Positions 1-8,200 of a stretch of DNA of 64,000 bases are shown in pieces (the stretch's first letter is position 1; each line of letters starts with the position of its first letter). The notes beneath the pieces were generated by a model. That model had not been told where the DNA came from, did not search any database, and saw nothing but the letters and a program-made list of their open reading frames with translations. The DNA is taken from the NCBI GenBank assembly GCA_963677325.2, contig CAXXGM010000003.1, positions 1 to 64,000 of the forward strand, written 5' to 3'. Source of the stretch: G963677325 sp963677325. Its GTDB lineage: Bacteria; Bacteroidota; Bacteroidia; Bacteroidales; Prolixibacteraceae. Both the position numbers and the translations under genes were made by a program.

Positions 1-281
1 CCCATTCTCCAAAATCTTTTTAAAGATTTTTTCAAAGTTTTTTCAACCCCTTCAGATTGAATATTAGACGCGATAAATCGCGCCTCTACACCTTCTTTTG
101 CCAACCTTTTCTAAGAACTTCTCCCCTCACCCTTTCAGCCTCACAGCTCCTTCGGTTTGGGAGCGCAAAGATAAGCGGTTTTATCTGCCAAAAACAAATA
201 ATCCAGCAAAAATTGTTGATAAAATTTGTCTTTGGCATGTAAATACAAGATTTTCAAACACATGAGAACGTTAACCAAATG
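1..281. other. Intergenic region with one REP-like palindrome
   Basis: No convincing gene is seen. Positions 67-91 hold a palindrome of the form GACGCGATAAATCGCG, the same REP sequence that surrounds the transposase at 56.3 kb. The remainder is AT-rich and lies downstream of lipB, so it probably contains only the 3' end of the lip transcript. Confidence 0.6.
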
Positions 282-1031
282 TTAATAAATATTTGGGTCT
301 CCTGAAATTTCGTATTTGGTTCCTTCATATATTATGGGCCCACTGAAGATTTCAGATAATTTTGAAAGAACAATCTCTTTTGCCTTTTCAAAATCCTGTT
401 TCTCTCCCAGCTCCTTTTCGATGGAAGTAACCGCTTTATCCGTAAAACCGCATGGATTGATGTGATTAAAATACTCCAGGTTGGTATTAACATTTAAAGC
501 AAAACCATGCATGGTTACGAAACGGGAGCTCTTGACTCCGATCGCACAAATCTTACGCGCAGATGCTTTCCCTGCATCAATCCAGACACCCGTTGCTTTG
601 GGATCTCTTTCTGCCTTTATTCCATATTCTGCGACAGCACGGATAATGGCCTCTTCTATATTGTATATGTATTGTCTTAATCCGATTCCGAAATTCTCCA
701 GGTCGAAGATAGGATAGCCTACAATCTGCCCCGGCCCATGATAGGTAATATCTCCGCCCCTGTCCGTGCGAAAGAATGTGGCATCCTTTGCCTGGAGCTG
801 TATATAATTTAAAAGAAGATTTTTTTCGTCGCCGCTTTTACCGAGTGTATATACATGGGGATGTTCGACAAAGATCAGCCAGTTTGGTGTTGTGCACTTT
901 TGATCTTCAGGAGAAGAATCACAGTTCAATTTGATTTGTATTGTATCCCTCATCAGCTGTTCCTGCCGATCCCATGTTTCTTTATACTCCGCTTTCCCGA
1001 AGTCCAGGAATTTTATTTCATGATTTTTCAT
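282..1031 (-). CDS. lipB: Octanoyl-[ACP]:protein N-octanoyltransferase LipB
   Basis: LipB moves the octanoyl group from acyl carrier protein to the lipoyl domains of enzymes such as pyruvate dehydrogenase and the glycine cleavage H protein, in the cytoplasm. The 249-residue protein carries the family signature RGGDITYHGPGQ (residues 91-102), the catalytic lysine in KICAIGVK (Lys160) and the thioester-forming cysteine in NPCG (Cys194). It is somewhat longer than Escherichia coli LipB because of a short insertion around residues 35-50. The gene lies 9 bases downstream of lipA on the same strand, so the two form an operon that makes and completes lipoate on target proteins. The assignment is secure. 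Confidence 0.97.
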   Translation of the reverse strand: MKNHEIKFLDFGKAEYKETWDRQEQLMRDTIQIKLNCDSSPEDQKCTTPNWLIFVEHPHVYTLGKSGDEKNLLLNYIQLQAKDATFFRTDRGGDITYHGPGQIVGYPIFDLENFGIGLRQYIYNIEEAIIRAVAEYGIKAERDPKATGVWIDAGKASARKICAIGVKSSRFVTMHGFALNVNTNLEYFNHINPCGFTDKAVTSIEKELGEKQDFEKAKEIVLSKLSEIFSGPIIYEGTKYEISGDPNIY

Positions 1032-1040
1032 AACAGGATC

Positions 1041-1886
1041 TTAACGAATGTGTTTTTCTGCATGGTAAGATGACCGAACCAGCGGGGCGCTTTCAACCAT
1101 ACGAAATCCGCGCTTCAATCCCTCTTCTTTTAATCTGGCAAATTCATCCGGATGAATGTATTCCACAACTTCAAGGTGAGCTTTGGTTGGTTGAAGATAC
1201 TGACCCATTGTAAAGATTTCGCATCCCGCCTTTACAAGATCTTCCATGGTCTGAAGAATTTCATCCCTGCACTCTCCTATCCCAAGCATAATTCCTGACT
1301 TTGAAACGACACCAACAGATGAAACGCTTTCAATCACTTTCAAGCTGGTTTGGTATTTCGCACGGCTCCTAACTAAAGGAGTAAGCCTTTCGACCGTTTC
1401 AAGATTGTGCGAAATAATATCAGGTCCGGCCCCGGCAACCAATTCAATCAATTCCTTCCTGCCGTTAAAATCAGGAATGAGCACCTCAACCGTGATGCCA
1501 GGATTCTGTTTTTTTATTTCTCTGATTGTCTCAGCCCAATGTGCAGCACCTCCGTCCATCAGATCATCCCGGTCAACGGAAGTAATGACCGCATGGCGAA
1601 GATTCATTAGTTTAATGGAATTAGCCACGTTCTCCGGTTCTGAGGGATCCAAGGGTAAAGGTTTCCCGGATTGAGTCGCACAGAATTTACAGGCTCTTGT
1701 GCAGATTTCTCCAGCAATCATGAAGGTGGCAGTTCCGGCTCCCCAGCATTCTCCCATATTGGGACATTGTCCGCTGGAGCAGATGGTATTCAGTCCGTAA
1801 CCGGCGACAATCCCTTTTAATTTGCTGTAATTGGTTCCTTTAGGTATCTTAATCTTAAGCCAATCAGGCTTTCTTTTCACTTCCAT
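1041..1886 (-). CDS. lipA: Lipoyl synthase LipA (radical SAM)
   Basis: LipA inserts two sulfur atoms into protein-bound octanoyl groups to make lipoate. The 281-residue sequence shows both iron-sulfur cluster motifs. The auxiliary cluster cysteines are Cys36, Cys41 and Cys47, and the radical SAM CX3CX2C motif is at Cys62, Cys66 and Cys69. The conserved C-terminal RSSYHA motif supplies the serine ligand of the auxiliary cluster. Length and motif order are normal for the family. The gene is first in a two-gene operon with lipB, which supplies its octanoylated substrate. The ATG at 1886 is well placed just before the conserved start of the protein. Confidence 0.97.
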   Translation of the reverse strand: MEVKRKPDWLKIKIPKGTNYSKLKGIVAGYGLNTICSSGQCPNMGECWGAGTATFMIAGEICTRACKFCATQSGKPLPLDPSEPENVANSIKLMNLRHAVITSVDRDDLMDGGAAHWAETIREIKKQNPGITVEVLIPDFNGRKELIELVAGAGPDIISHNLETVERLTPLVRSRAKYQTSLKVIESVSSVGVVSKSGIMLGIGECRDEILQTMEDLVKAGCEIFTMGQYLQPTKAHLEVVEYIHPDEFARLKEEGLKRGFRMVESAPLVRSSYHAEKHIR

Positions 1887-2227
1887 TGTTATCTGAACTA
1901 TTTCAAACTGCTAAGATAAGCATTTTAGAAAATCAACATCATAAAGATGAACCGAGGATGGTACGAGCATGGTACGAGGGAAACACGAGGGAGGTGCTGA
2001 GTTGAATCAAATGGAATCAGTCATCAATTTGCTCAGTAATCGCACTGTAGATTCTCTTTGCAATATCGTAAAATTTTTCAGCGTCCTGAATGGTAGGTTT
2101 TCCTGTTACAATCATGCCAATATCACTTGGATAACGAGAGCTGGTATAAACATTGTCTAATGACAGAAGTTCACGGGTTTCAAAAGGTTGTTCTAAAAAC
2201 TTCTCTATGATATCATACAACCGTATT

Positions 2228-2751
2228 AACGTGAGTTCGATCTAAGTAATAGATAACCTAATCTGTCGAAAACACCTAAGTAGAAAATGGTAATACAACT
2301 CAACCTAACCTTATTAACCTGAGTTCGACCTAAGTAATGGATAACCTAATCTGTCGAAAACACCTAAGTAGCTGTTGGAATACCCCCCCTTATTTTACCT
2401 AATTACCTAATTTGGTTTAATAAATTGAGAAATAAAATTAGGTAATTAGGTTAGATGTCAAGGGATTCCAATCAGCTACTAAGGTGTTTCCGATTCTAAT
2501 TAGGTTACAAAAACAAAATTCGAAAGCAAATAACCAAGCGTTACTTTATTTATTTCTTAGATCGAACTCAGATTATTACCTAATTTTTGTTTTTCAATTT
2601 ATCAGACCGAATTAGGTTAATTAGGTAGAATATCTGAGGGTATTCAATTTTTTCTACTTAGGTGTTTTCCACCAGATTAGGTTACTGAAACAAAATTAGC
2701 ACTCAACCAACCAGACATTACTTTATCTATTGTTTAGATCGAACTCACGTT
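2228..2751. mobile_element. MITE (outer copy) inserted in the HEPN gene
   Basis: This 524-bp element is bounded by inverted ends AACGTGAGTTCGATC and its complement and flanked by a direct ATT on each side (2225-2227 and 2752-2754). It codes for no protein. Without the nested copy inside it the element is 262 bp, and its two arms pair over much of their length, so the transcript would form a long hairpin. Related copies occur at 41308, 43308 and 43718. A 3-base ANT target duplication is known for part of the IS5 family, but the mobilising transposase cannot be named from this window. Confidence 0.85.
2316..2574. mobile_element. MITE (inner copy) nested in the outer MITE
   Basis: A second, 259-bp member of the same family lies inside the outer copy. 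Its ends are AACCTGAGTTCGACC and GATCGAACTCAGATT, flanked by ATT direct repeats at 2313-2315 and 2575-2577. Removing it with one ATT restores an outer sequence that aligns with the copies near 43.3 kb. The same 3-base target duplication at both insertions supports transposition. Confidence 0.8.
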
Positions 2752-2907
2752 ATTAAGTTATGAGTGCGTGGAACATCTAAATTTTTCCCCTCAATAAAAG
2801 CTTTAAAACATTTTTCTACCGCTTGCTGGGAATGAAATGCAACAATAGTCGTAAGGGAATCATCGCTGATGATCCGCTCACAATTTATTAAATCTGCTTT
2901 CGCAAAA

Positions 2908-3291
2908 TCAAGCCATTGCTTTGTGCTTGCTTTCATACAATACTATTCCCCGGCTTAATACCTCTTTCGAAAATGAACTGCCTGATTCAATAAATTGATT
3001 ATACATGGGTACTGTGTAAACAATTAAATCCACAGGCACTTTTTTAGAAATATCAATAATATGTTGTCCAACGGTAATATACAAATCTTCCTTTTCACTA
3101 AATGTCCGGGGCAAAAATTCTTCATTTATAACTACAAGCAAATCAATGTCACTATCCTTATGAGGCTTCCCATAAGCATATGAACCAAAGAGAATCACTA
3201 AATAAGGATTCAATTCGCTCAATTTTTCTCTAAGCTGACTTATATAAATATTGTCTCTAAACATCTTTAACTCAATATGAAATAAATCCAT
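2908..3291 (-). CDS. MNT-type nucleotidyltransferase, antitoxin of HEPN pair
   Basis: This 127-residue protein is a minimal nucleotidyltransferase of the DNA polymerase beta superfamily. The GSYAYGK motif followed by DSDIDLLV gives the GSX10DXD active site, and a third acidic residue is likely in PVDLIVY. In characterised MntA-HepT pairs the enzyme neutralises the HEPN toxin by adding AMP to it. The gene precedes and overlaps the broken HEPN gene by 29 bases on the minus strand. It is intact although its partner is interrupted, which fits loss of the toxin rather than of the antitoxin. The identification of the family is firm and the antitoxin role is inferred from context. Confidence 0.85.
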   Translation of the reverse strand: MDLFHIELKMFRDNIYISQLREKLSELNPYLVILFGSYAYGKPHKDSDIDLLVVINEEFLPRTFSEKEDLYITVGQHIIDISKKVPVDLIVYTVPMYNQFIESGSSFSKEVLSRGIVLYESKHKAMA

Positions 3292-3370
3292 ATCCCGGAA
3301 CTAAACTCAAAGATAAGAAAATATTTTCAGGATGTCATATCATTTCACCTTGTCAAGGGAAATTGACATT

Positions 3371-4546
3371 TCAGTATTTTGATTCTTCAAAGGTTTGGTT
3401 TTTTAAATCTTTTGCCAATTTGGAAGAAGTCATGCATAAATTATATCCCGGCTCATCTTTATAGGGACTGTGAAAAGTTTTGGAAGATGTTGCACCGGAA
3501 CTTTTGTCGCTAAAAACATATAAAACCCCGTCTGTCTTTATCTTTATCTTTACCACTTTGCAAACCACCCCATTTATTGTTTCATAAATTTCTTTTTCAG
3601 GTTCAGGTTTTTCCTTTTTATTCACCTCCTCATGAAACGCTGCAATAAATTTGTTCGCAAATTCTTTACTAATGTCATAACTGCGAAATGAAATGACGGG
3701 GGCGGGAACTGCCTCACCCTTTTCAAAATAAGGATAGATCTCGTACCAATAGTTCTTCTTACAAAACCTCCCCTCAAGAGAATACTTGTTGTGGCTCCTG
3801 ATAATGCGAAAAGCAGATTCCCCCTGAAAAGAAGGCTTTTCTACAAATGAGATGATCTCCGTCGTATCCGTCCCTTTGATCGCAGGCAAAAGGTATTTTA
3901 GAAGATTCGAATCGTAAACTTCGCCTTTATTAACTCTTTTGATCAGGTTTCTTTTGATCAGGTTTAGATATTTTGATTCTTCAAATGTCTGATTTTTTAT
4001 ATCCTTTGCCAATTTTGAAGAGGTCTCACACAATCTGAATCCGGGATTCATTGGATTGTCGATAGTTTTGGAAAATGTTCTACCCGAAGTTTTATACCTG
4101 AGAACATAACAAATCCCGTCTAAGGTTAGGTATTTTTTATTCCCCGACTTATTCACCTCCTCATGAAATGCTGAAATTAATTTGTCCGCAAATTCATTAC
4201 TAATGTTAATGGTGTAAAATGATATTTCGGGTGAGGGAATTGACCCATTCTTTGCGAAATAAGGAAAAATCTCCTCCCAATAGTTCTTCTTACAAAACCT
4301 CCCCTCAAGAGTAAATTGATTATGACACTTGATAATGCGAAAAGCAGATTCGGGGTCGGATGAAGGCTTCTCAATGAATGAGATGATTTCGAGAGTATCC
4401 GATCCTTTGATTTCCGGCAGCAAGTATTTTACCAGATTTGAATCGTAGATTCCGACGCTGACAAACCTATTAGTCTGTCCATAACTGCTTATTGTAAAAA
4501 CTGAAATACATAGACTAATGAGCGACAATCTAAAATAAGTCTTCAT
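3371..4546 (-). CDS. Secreted protein with two internal repeats, unknown function
   Basis: I do not recognise a family. The best start is the ATG at 4546, which gives a clear signal peptide (MKTYFRLSLISL, ending near SSYGQ) and about 391 residues. An in-frame start 90 bases upstream would place a non-signal stretch in front and overlap the preceding gene. The mature protein is two tandem copies of a roughly 180-residue unit. Each has YDSNL.KYLLP.IKG, a RFCKKNYW core, SFAN/EFAN..I.AFHEEVNK and a TSSKLAKD..NQTFEESKY end. The copies differ enough that the duplication is not recent. It starts one base after the stop of the DUF4177-like gene, so the two are probably co-transcribed. Confidence 0.7.
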   Translation of the reverse strand: MKTYFRLSLISLCISVFTISSYGQTNRFVSVGIYDSNLVKYLLPEIKGSDTLEIISFIEKPSSDPESAFRIIKCHNQFTLEGRFCKKNYWEEIFPYFAKNGSIPSPEISFYTINISNEFADKLISAFHEEVNKSGNKKYLTLDGICYVLRYKTSGRTFSKTIDNPMNPGFRLCETSSKLAKDIKNQTFEESKYLNLIKRNLIKRVNKGEVYDSNLLKYLLPAIKGTDTTEIISFVEKPSFQGESAFRIIRSHNKYSLEGRFCKKNYWYEIYPYFEKGEAVPAPVISFRSYDISKEFANKFIAAFHEEVNKKEKPEPEKEIYETINGVVCKVVKIKIKTDGVLYVFSDKSSGATSSKTFHSPYKDEPGYNLCMTSSKLAKDLKNQTFEESKY

Positions 4547-4547
4547 A

Positions 4548-4772
4548 TCAATTTTCCTCCAAAGCCCGTTTGAAATAAGCAGTGTATCCAACTGTAAGAT
4601 TGATCCAACCCAAAAAGAAGGCATAGTATCCGCCATTTAATTTGGGGACAACCTTTATCAGTTCCCACCCTTCACGGCCGTATTCGTCAAATTTAATATT
4701 GGTATCCTCCGGCATCCCGGATACTGTTTGATGCCGTGCATCAATGTACACAATCTTATATTCCCATTTCAT
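4548..4772 (-). CDS. Small DUF4177-like protein
   Basis: The 74-residue protein begins MKWEYKIVYID and contains GREGWELIKVVP, the pattern of the DUF4177 family, whose function is not known. A hydrophobic stretch (GGYYAFFLGWINLTVGYTAYF) lies in the second half and is more likely part of the fold than a membrane span, since the family is small and soluble. The stop codon is one base from the start of the secreted repeat protein downstream, suggesting translational coupling. The family call is moderately sure. Confidence 0.65.
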   Translation of the reverse strand: MKWEYKIVYIDARHQTVSGMPEDTNIKFDEYGREGWELIKVVPKLNGGYYAFFLGWINLTVGYTAYFKRALEEN

Positions 4773-5212
4773 AATTTCAATCTTTTTGCGTTATAAGTAA
4801 TAGGAAACGTAAAATGTCGTACTTTTTATAAAGAAATTAGTGTATTTCAGGGATCATTTTCTGCCACCAAAGCACGAAAACACAAAAGTACACCAAATTA
4901 TAAGTCAGGCATTTAATCTTTGGTGGATCTTGGTGACTCGGGGTTTTGGTGGCATTATTTTTTGGATGATCTTTATAATTGTAAATACGACATTTAATTA
5001 ATCTCATAACTTAATTCGTTCAGTTAAGAAACTTTTAACTATTTATTTTCAAGCCTGACTCCATTGCCGTCAGCTTTAGCTGACGGATAATTTTGAATCT
5101 GGAATTGGCTTTAGCCACATTTAGTTCAAGCATTTTGATTGCAAAAATGTGGCTAAAGCCGATGTTATTCTCACTTTTAATCCGTCAGCTAAAGCTGACG
5201 GCAATGAATGAA
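4773..5212. other. Intergenic region with two imperfect inverted repeats
   Basis: No gene is seen. Positions 4861-4957 begin CTGCCACCAAAG and end TTTTGGTGGCATT, forming an imperfect inverted repeat. Positions 5062-5206 hold the long nested palindrome described separately. Both lie in the gap downstream of the thioredoxin gene and upstream of the DUF4177-like gene, both on the minus strand. Confidence 0.6.
5062..5206. repeat. Nested palindrome, CCGTCAGC/GGCTTTAGCC family
   Basis: The segment folds on itself. The outer arms read CATTGCCGTCAGC and GCTGACGGCAATG, each arm is itself a palindrome, and inside them TTGGCTTTAGCCACATTT pairs with its complement. It begins 7 bases after the stop of the thioredoxin gene on the minus strand and may end that transcript. 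Related elements occur at 30621-30803, 43224, 43635 and 44045. Confidence 0.75.
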
Positions 5213-7768
5213 TTATAATTCTTTCAATCTTTTCTCCAGTTCCTCCCTTATTGATTCATTATCTGTTCTCTGAAGATGTGGATTAACCACCACTCCTTTT
5301 TTATCAACAAGTACCTGGTGAGGAATACCCGTAATATTAAATTTGCTCCATAAATAATTCCATTCATCATTTGAAACTCTGTAATGCTCCCCTTTAATAT
5401 CCGGGATCATGTTGTTATAGGTCTGCTCAGGCGATGAAGGCCCTGTTATATAGACAAATACCACATCTTTGCCTGCCATTTCTTCCTTTAAGGGTTTTAT
5501 TCTTTCAATTCCCTGCCGACAGGGACCGCACCAGGTTGCCCAAAAATCAACCAGCACTACTTTCCCCTTATAATTCTTCATCAGCTCGTCGAACAACTTA
5601 TCGGCTTCCGTTTTTGGAGCATCTTTAACAGCATATCCGGTCTTATTTTTATTCCTTTCGACTTTCTCTATTGTCGCTTTATTTGAGAAATCAAGGTACT
5701 CGGCAATAAAGAGATTCGAGATCTGTTTCTGATCGTTTTTGATCTCCTCATCCGTAACAGGAGTCATTTGAGAAACAATAGGACCGCTAAAATCCTGGGA
5801 AGCCATAATATCGGATGCAATGCCCTTTTTCACGCGGAGTATTTTTCCCAGCTTTTCATCCCTGGCAGTTCTTTCCAATGAACTAAGATACCTGCGAATT
5901 TGACGTGGCGAATTCTTATAAAAATTTTGTATTAAAGCATCATATTGCTTCCAAAATTCACGTTTTTTTATCATATTTTCCTCATTATCAATTGCTTTCG
6001 TCGCAGTAATAAATTCTTTTTCTTTCTCTGTCAAACTTATACCTTTATCAAGCAGGTATTTTTCAACTACCGCTGTTGTCAGCTGTTCTCCCTTCATTTC
6101 TTTACTTAATTCACCGATATGATTCCTGTATTTCCCAAAAAACTCATTTGCATCTTTTGCATATTTCTCCTGATACTCCTTCTCCAATCTGGTGGTTTCC
6201 ATCCCGCCATTTTTTTTCATTGCCTCAAATAAAGTTTTTTCCTCTTCGGTTAAAGTAATACCCGAGGCTTCCATCCAAATCAAAATATCTAAAGGCGAAG
6301 GCTCTATTTGGTTTGCTAATATCTCGGTGTTTCTCAACGTTCCTATAAAAGAAAAGTAATCATTGGCCAATAAAGCTAATGGGTTATTGACTATTTCATC
6401 GGTCACAAAACTGTAATAATCAGCCTTAAGTTCGTCAGGTTTTATTGGCGTTATCTGATCCTCCGGAACTTTATTCTTATTCCTGTAAGCAAAGTTAAAA
6501 TGCGTTGAATAGTTCATCAACTGAAAATCGCACGAATACTCAAGCTCCAGTTTTTTAACCTGTAAAGCTTTGGCGCTTAAAGTATGTTCTTTTGCAAAAG
6601 CCTCAAGAGCATCCAAATCGTTTTGCTTCAAATCCAACAGCCATTTCTTGTATTCATTGGGTTTTAGCTCCAGAACCTTCTTTTGCATCTCATTAAAATC
6701 AAAGCTGTTGATCTTTTCCATGCGAAGGAGGTCTGCATTCAGTCTGCCCAATTCACCCATAAAAGATTTTCCCATTCTGAGGTTGTTAACATCAAGCATT
6801 ACAAATAATTCTTTTCCCGGTTCGAGAAACACCTTAAATGCTTCTCCCACCACCCACAAGGATATTATATGAGGATAATTCAAAGGGATCTTCATAGAAA
6901 AAGTACCATTCTGTGAAATCTTAAGACGAAAAGTATTTTGCTTGCCAATAAGAATATCCTCAACATTGATATTGACAGGTTGCGCAGGCGTTGGCATTCT
7001 TGGAAAAAAGCCGTTTATGTATCCGCCAATAACAGCAGAATCATTTTTAAATACCGGCACCTGATAAGGAGTATCGTTGCTCTTAAATTCCAGTCCTTTT
7101 ATCGTTGAACAAAATTCTTTTAATGATTTTGGCGATTCGCCTATCAGGTAATTTCCTTTCTTACCCTTTTTTAAATACAAGTTTATAGCGTTTTTATTGT
7201 CTTTCAGCGAAACGATTCCCTCCCCATCTTTCAATTTCTCCGTATCAAGCTGCCATACTTTACTCTTATAGACAGCTGTCGTATCTAAAAAACTTAGTTC
7301 CCAATCACCGGTTTTCCTGTTATACCAATTACCTTTCAGCTCTTTAGGTACTGTTCTGCCGGTAAACGACTTCAGCCAGATATCAAGGAGCAATCCTTTT
7401 TTATCACCAAAGTCTATTCTCTCGGCTTCAGAGCCAATTTTTGGAAAAATAAGCTGATAATCCATTACTCCTGATGCAGGGGTATTAAATTTTTCTCCGA
7501 TGGTAATCCCCTCTGCGGAAGTTATGAGATATTTATCTTTTCCATTAAGACGCTGAAGGCAAGTCTCTTTCGAAACGATCATCTCTTTATCCGGTGGATT
7601 GGTGACATGAAAAAAGAGAACCGTAGCTTTATCTCCTATTTCAACTTTCGTGAGTTTCAAATTCGGGGTGCTGTTGAATCCGACAACAGGATTTTCAATA
7701 ACCTTTTGGGAATATCCTGAAAAGGATAAAATGACAGTAAGCACTGCCAGGGCAAGTTGTTTCCTCAT
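5213..7768 (-). CDS. Large periplasmic TlpA-like thioredoxin-domain protein
   Basis: An 851-residue exported protein with a signal peptide (MRKQLALAVLTVILSFSGYSQ) and a C-terminal TlpA/ResA-type thioredoxin domain from about residue 728. The active site FWATWCGPC has Cys747 and Cys750, and the cis-proline loop is TGIPHQVLV. Before it lie a beta-rich N-terminal part, a DUF4369-like region (about residues 245-330) and a long helical part. This architecture is common in Bacteroidota, where such proteins act as disulfide reductases outside the cytoplasm. The adjacent kinase at 8201, on the opposite strand, has the same domain order in its sensor part but no cysteines. The substrate is unknown. 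Confidence 0.85.
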   Translation of the reverse strand: MRKQLALAVLTVILSFSGYSQKVIENPVVGFNSTPNLKLTKVEIGDKATVLFFHVTNPPDKEMIVSKETCLQRLNGKDKYLITSAEGITIGEKFNTPASGVMDYQLIFPKIGSEAERIDFGDKKGLLLDIWLKSFTGRTVPKELKGNWYNRKTGDWELSFLDTTAVYKSKVWQLDTEKLKDGEGIVSLKDNKNAINLYLKKGKKGNYLIGESPKSLKEFCSTIKGLEFKSNDTPYQVPVFKNDSAVIGGYINGFFPRMPTPAQPVNINVEDILIGKQNTFRLKISQNGTFSMKIPLNYPHIISLWVVGEAFKVFLEPGKELFVMLDVNNLRMGKSFMGELGRLNADLLRMEKINSFDFNEMQKKVLELKPNEYKKWLLDLKQNDLDALEAFAKEHTLSAKALQVKKLELEYSCDFQLMNYSTHFNFAYRNKNKVPEDQITPIKPDELKADYYSFVTDEIVNNPLALLANDYFSFIGTLRNTEILANQIEPSPLDILIWMEASGITLTEEEKTLFEAMKKNGGMETTRLEKEYQEKYAKDANEFFGKYRNHIGELSKEMKGEQLTTAVVEKYLLDKGISLTEKEKEFITATKAIDNEENMIKKREFWKQYDALIQNFYKNSPRQIRRYLSSLERTARDEKLGKILRVKKGIASDIMASQDFSGPIVSQMTPVTDEEIKNDQKQISNLFIAEYLDFSNKATIEKVERNKNKTGYAVKDAPKTEADKLFDELMKNYKGKVVLVDFWATWCGPCRQGIERIKPLKEEMAGKDVVFVYITGPSSPEQTYNNMIPDIKGEHYRVSNDEWNYLWSKFNITGIPHQVLVDKKGVVVNPHLQRTDNESIREELEKRLKEL

Positions 7769-7844
7769 TTATTTGTAAGATTAGTATATAAAAAATCAGA
7801 ATGATTAAAAGAACACAAACAATCCGGAACAAACCTAATAAAGA

Positions 7845-7988
7845 TGTTGCATAAAGTTGGGTTCTTACAGGGGTATAAAAGGGTATATTTCCCAAGATTT
7901 TCGATAACAGGATTTTCAATAACTTTTGCGTATACACTGCAAAAGATAAAAACAAAATAAAGAGGGTAAGAGCAATATTTTTCATCAT
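7845..7988 (-). pseudogene. Frameshifted copy of the 5' end of the thioredoxin gene
   Basis: Reading from 7988, the sequence encodes MKNIALTLFILFLSFAVYTQK, then after a shift KVIENPVIENLGKYTLLY. This matches the start of the 851-residue thioredoxin protein just downstream (signal peptide, then QKVIENPV). The nucleotide match around the signal peptide cleavage site is close. Nothing beyond about 45 codons is preserved. It is a remnant of a tandem duplication or of an alternative 5' end. Confidence 0.6.
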
Positions 7989-8200
7989 ATTCCAATGTTA
8001 GCGTTAAGTTGATATTAAATATGAAAATCAAAATTAACTAAATATTATTTACAACCAAGTAAGAACAAATGAAAAGATCTGAATGGTTGGAAATAAACCG
8101 GATAATAAGTTCCAGGTGCAGTCTGCTAAATGGTCAGACATAATAAAATATTCTTTCCTGTACTTCGCATTAAAGTATTAATTTTAAAACTTTAAAAATC
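7989..8200. other. Intergenic region between divergent genes
   Basis: AT-rich, no gene seen. It must carry the promoter of the histidine kinase at 8201 and perhaps that of the thioredoxin gene on the other strand. No clear TAnnTTTG element was found close to the kinase start. Confidence 0.4.

Larger units (their letters stand above)
2017..2936 (-). pseudogene. HEPN-domain toxin gene split by a nested MITE
   Basis: Two fragments of one HEPN-domain gene (PF05168 type) are separated by inserted DNA. The 5' part (2755-2936) encodes an N-terminal half ending in PRTHNLI. The 3' part (2017-2227) encodes RLYDIIEKF onwards to the stop. If the 524-bp element (2228-2751) and one copy of the flanking ATT are removed, the two parts join exactly in frame to give about 131 residues. 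HEPN proteins paired with MNT nucleotidyltransferases are RNase toxins whose partner neutralises them. The start overlaps the end of the MNT gene by 29 bases, the usual arrangement of this toxin-antitoxin pair. As it stands only a truncated N-terminal peptide can be made, so the toxin is probably inactive. Confidence 0.85.

Noticed and set aside
57..242. 61-codon frame at the left edge
   Set aside because: Runs through a REP palindrome, no start signal and no recognisable domain.
5062..5206. Simple rho-independent terminator
   Set aside because: The palindrome is too long and nested and lacks a T-run; it belongs to a dispersed repeat family, though it may still stop transcription.
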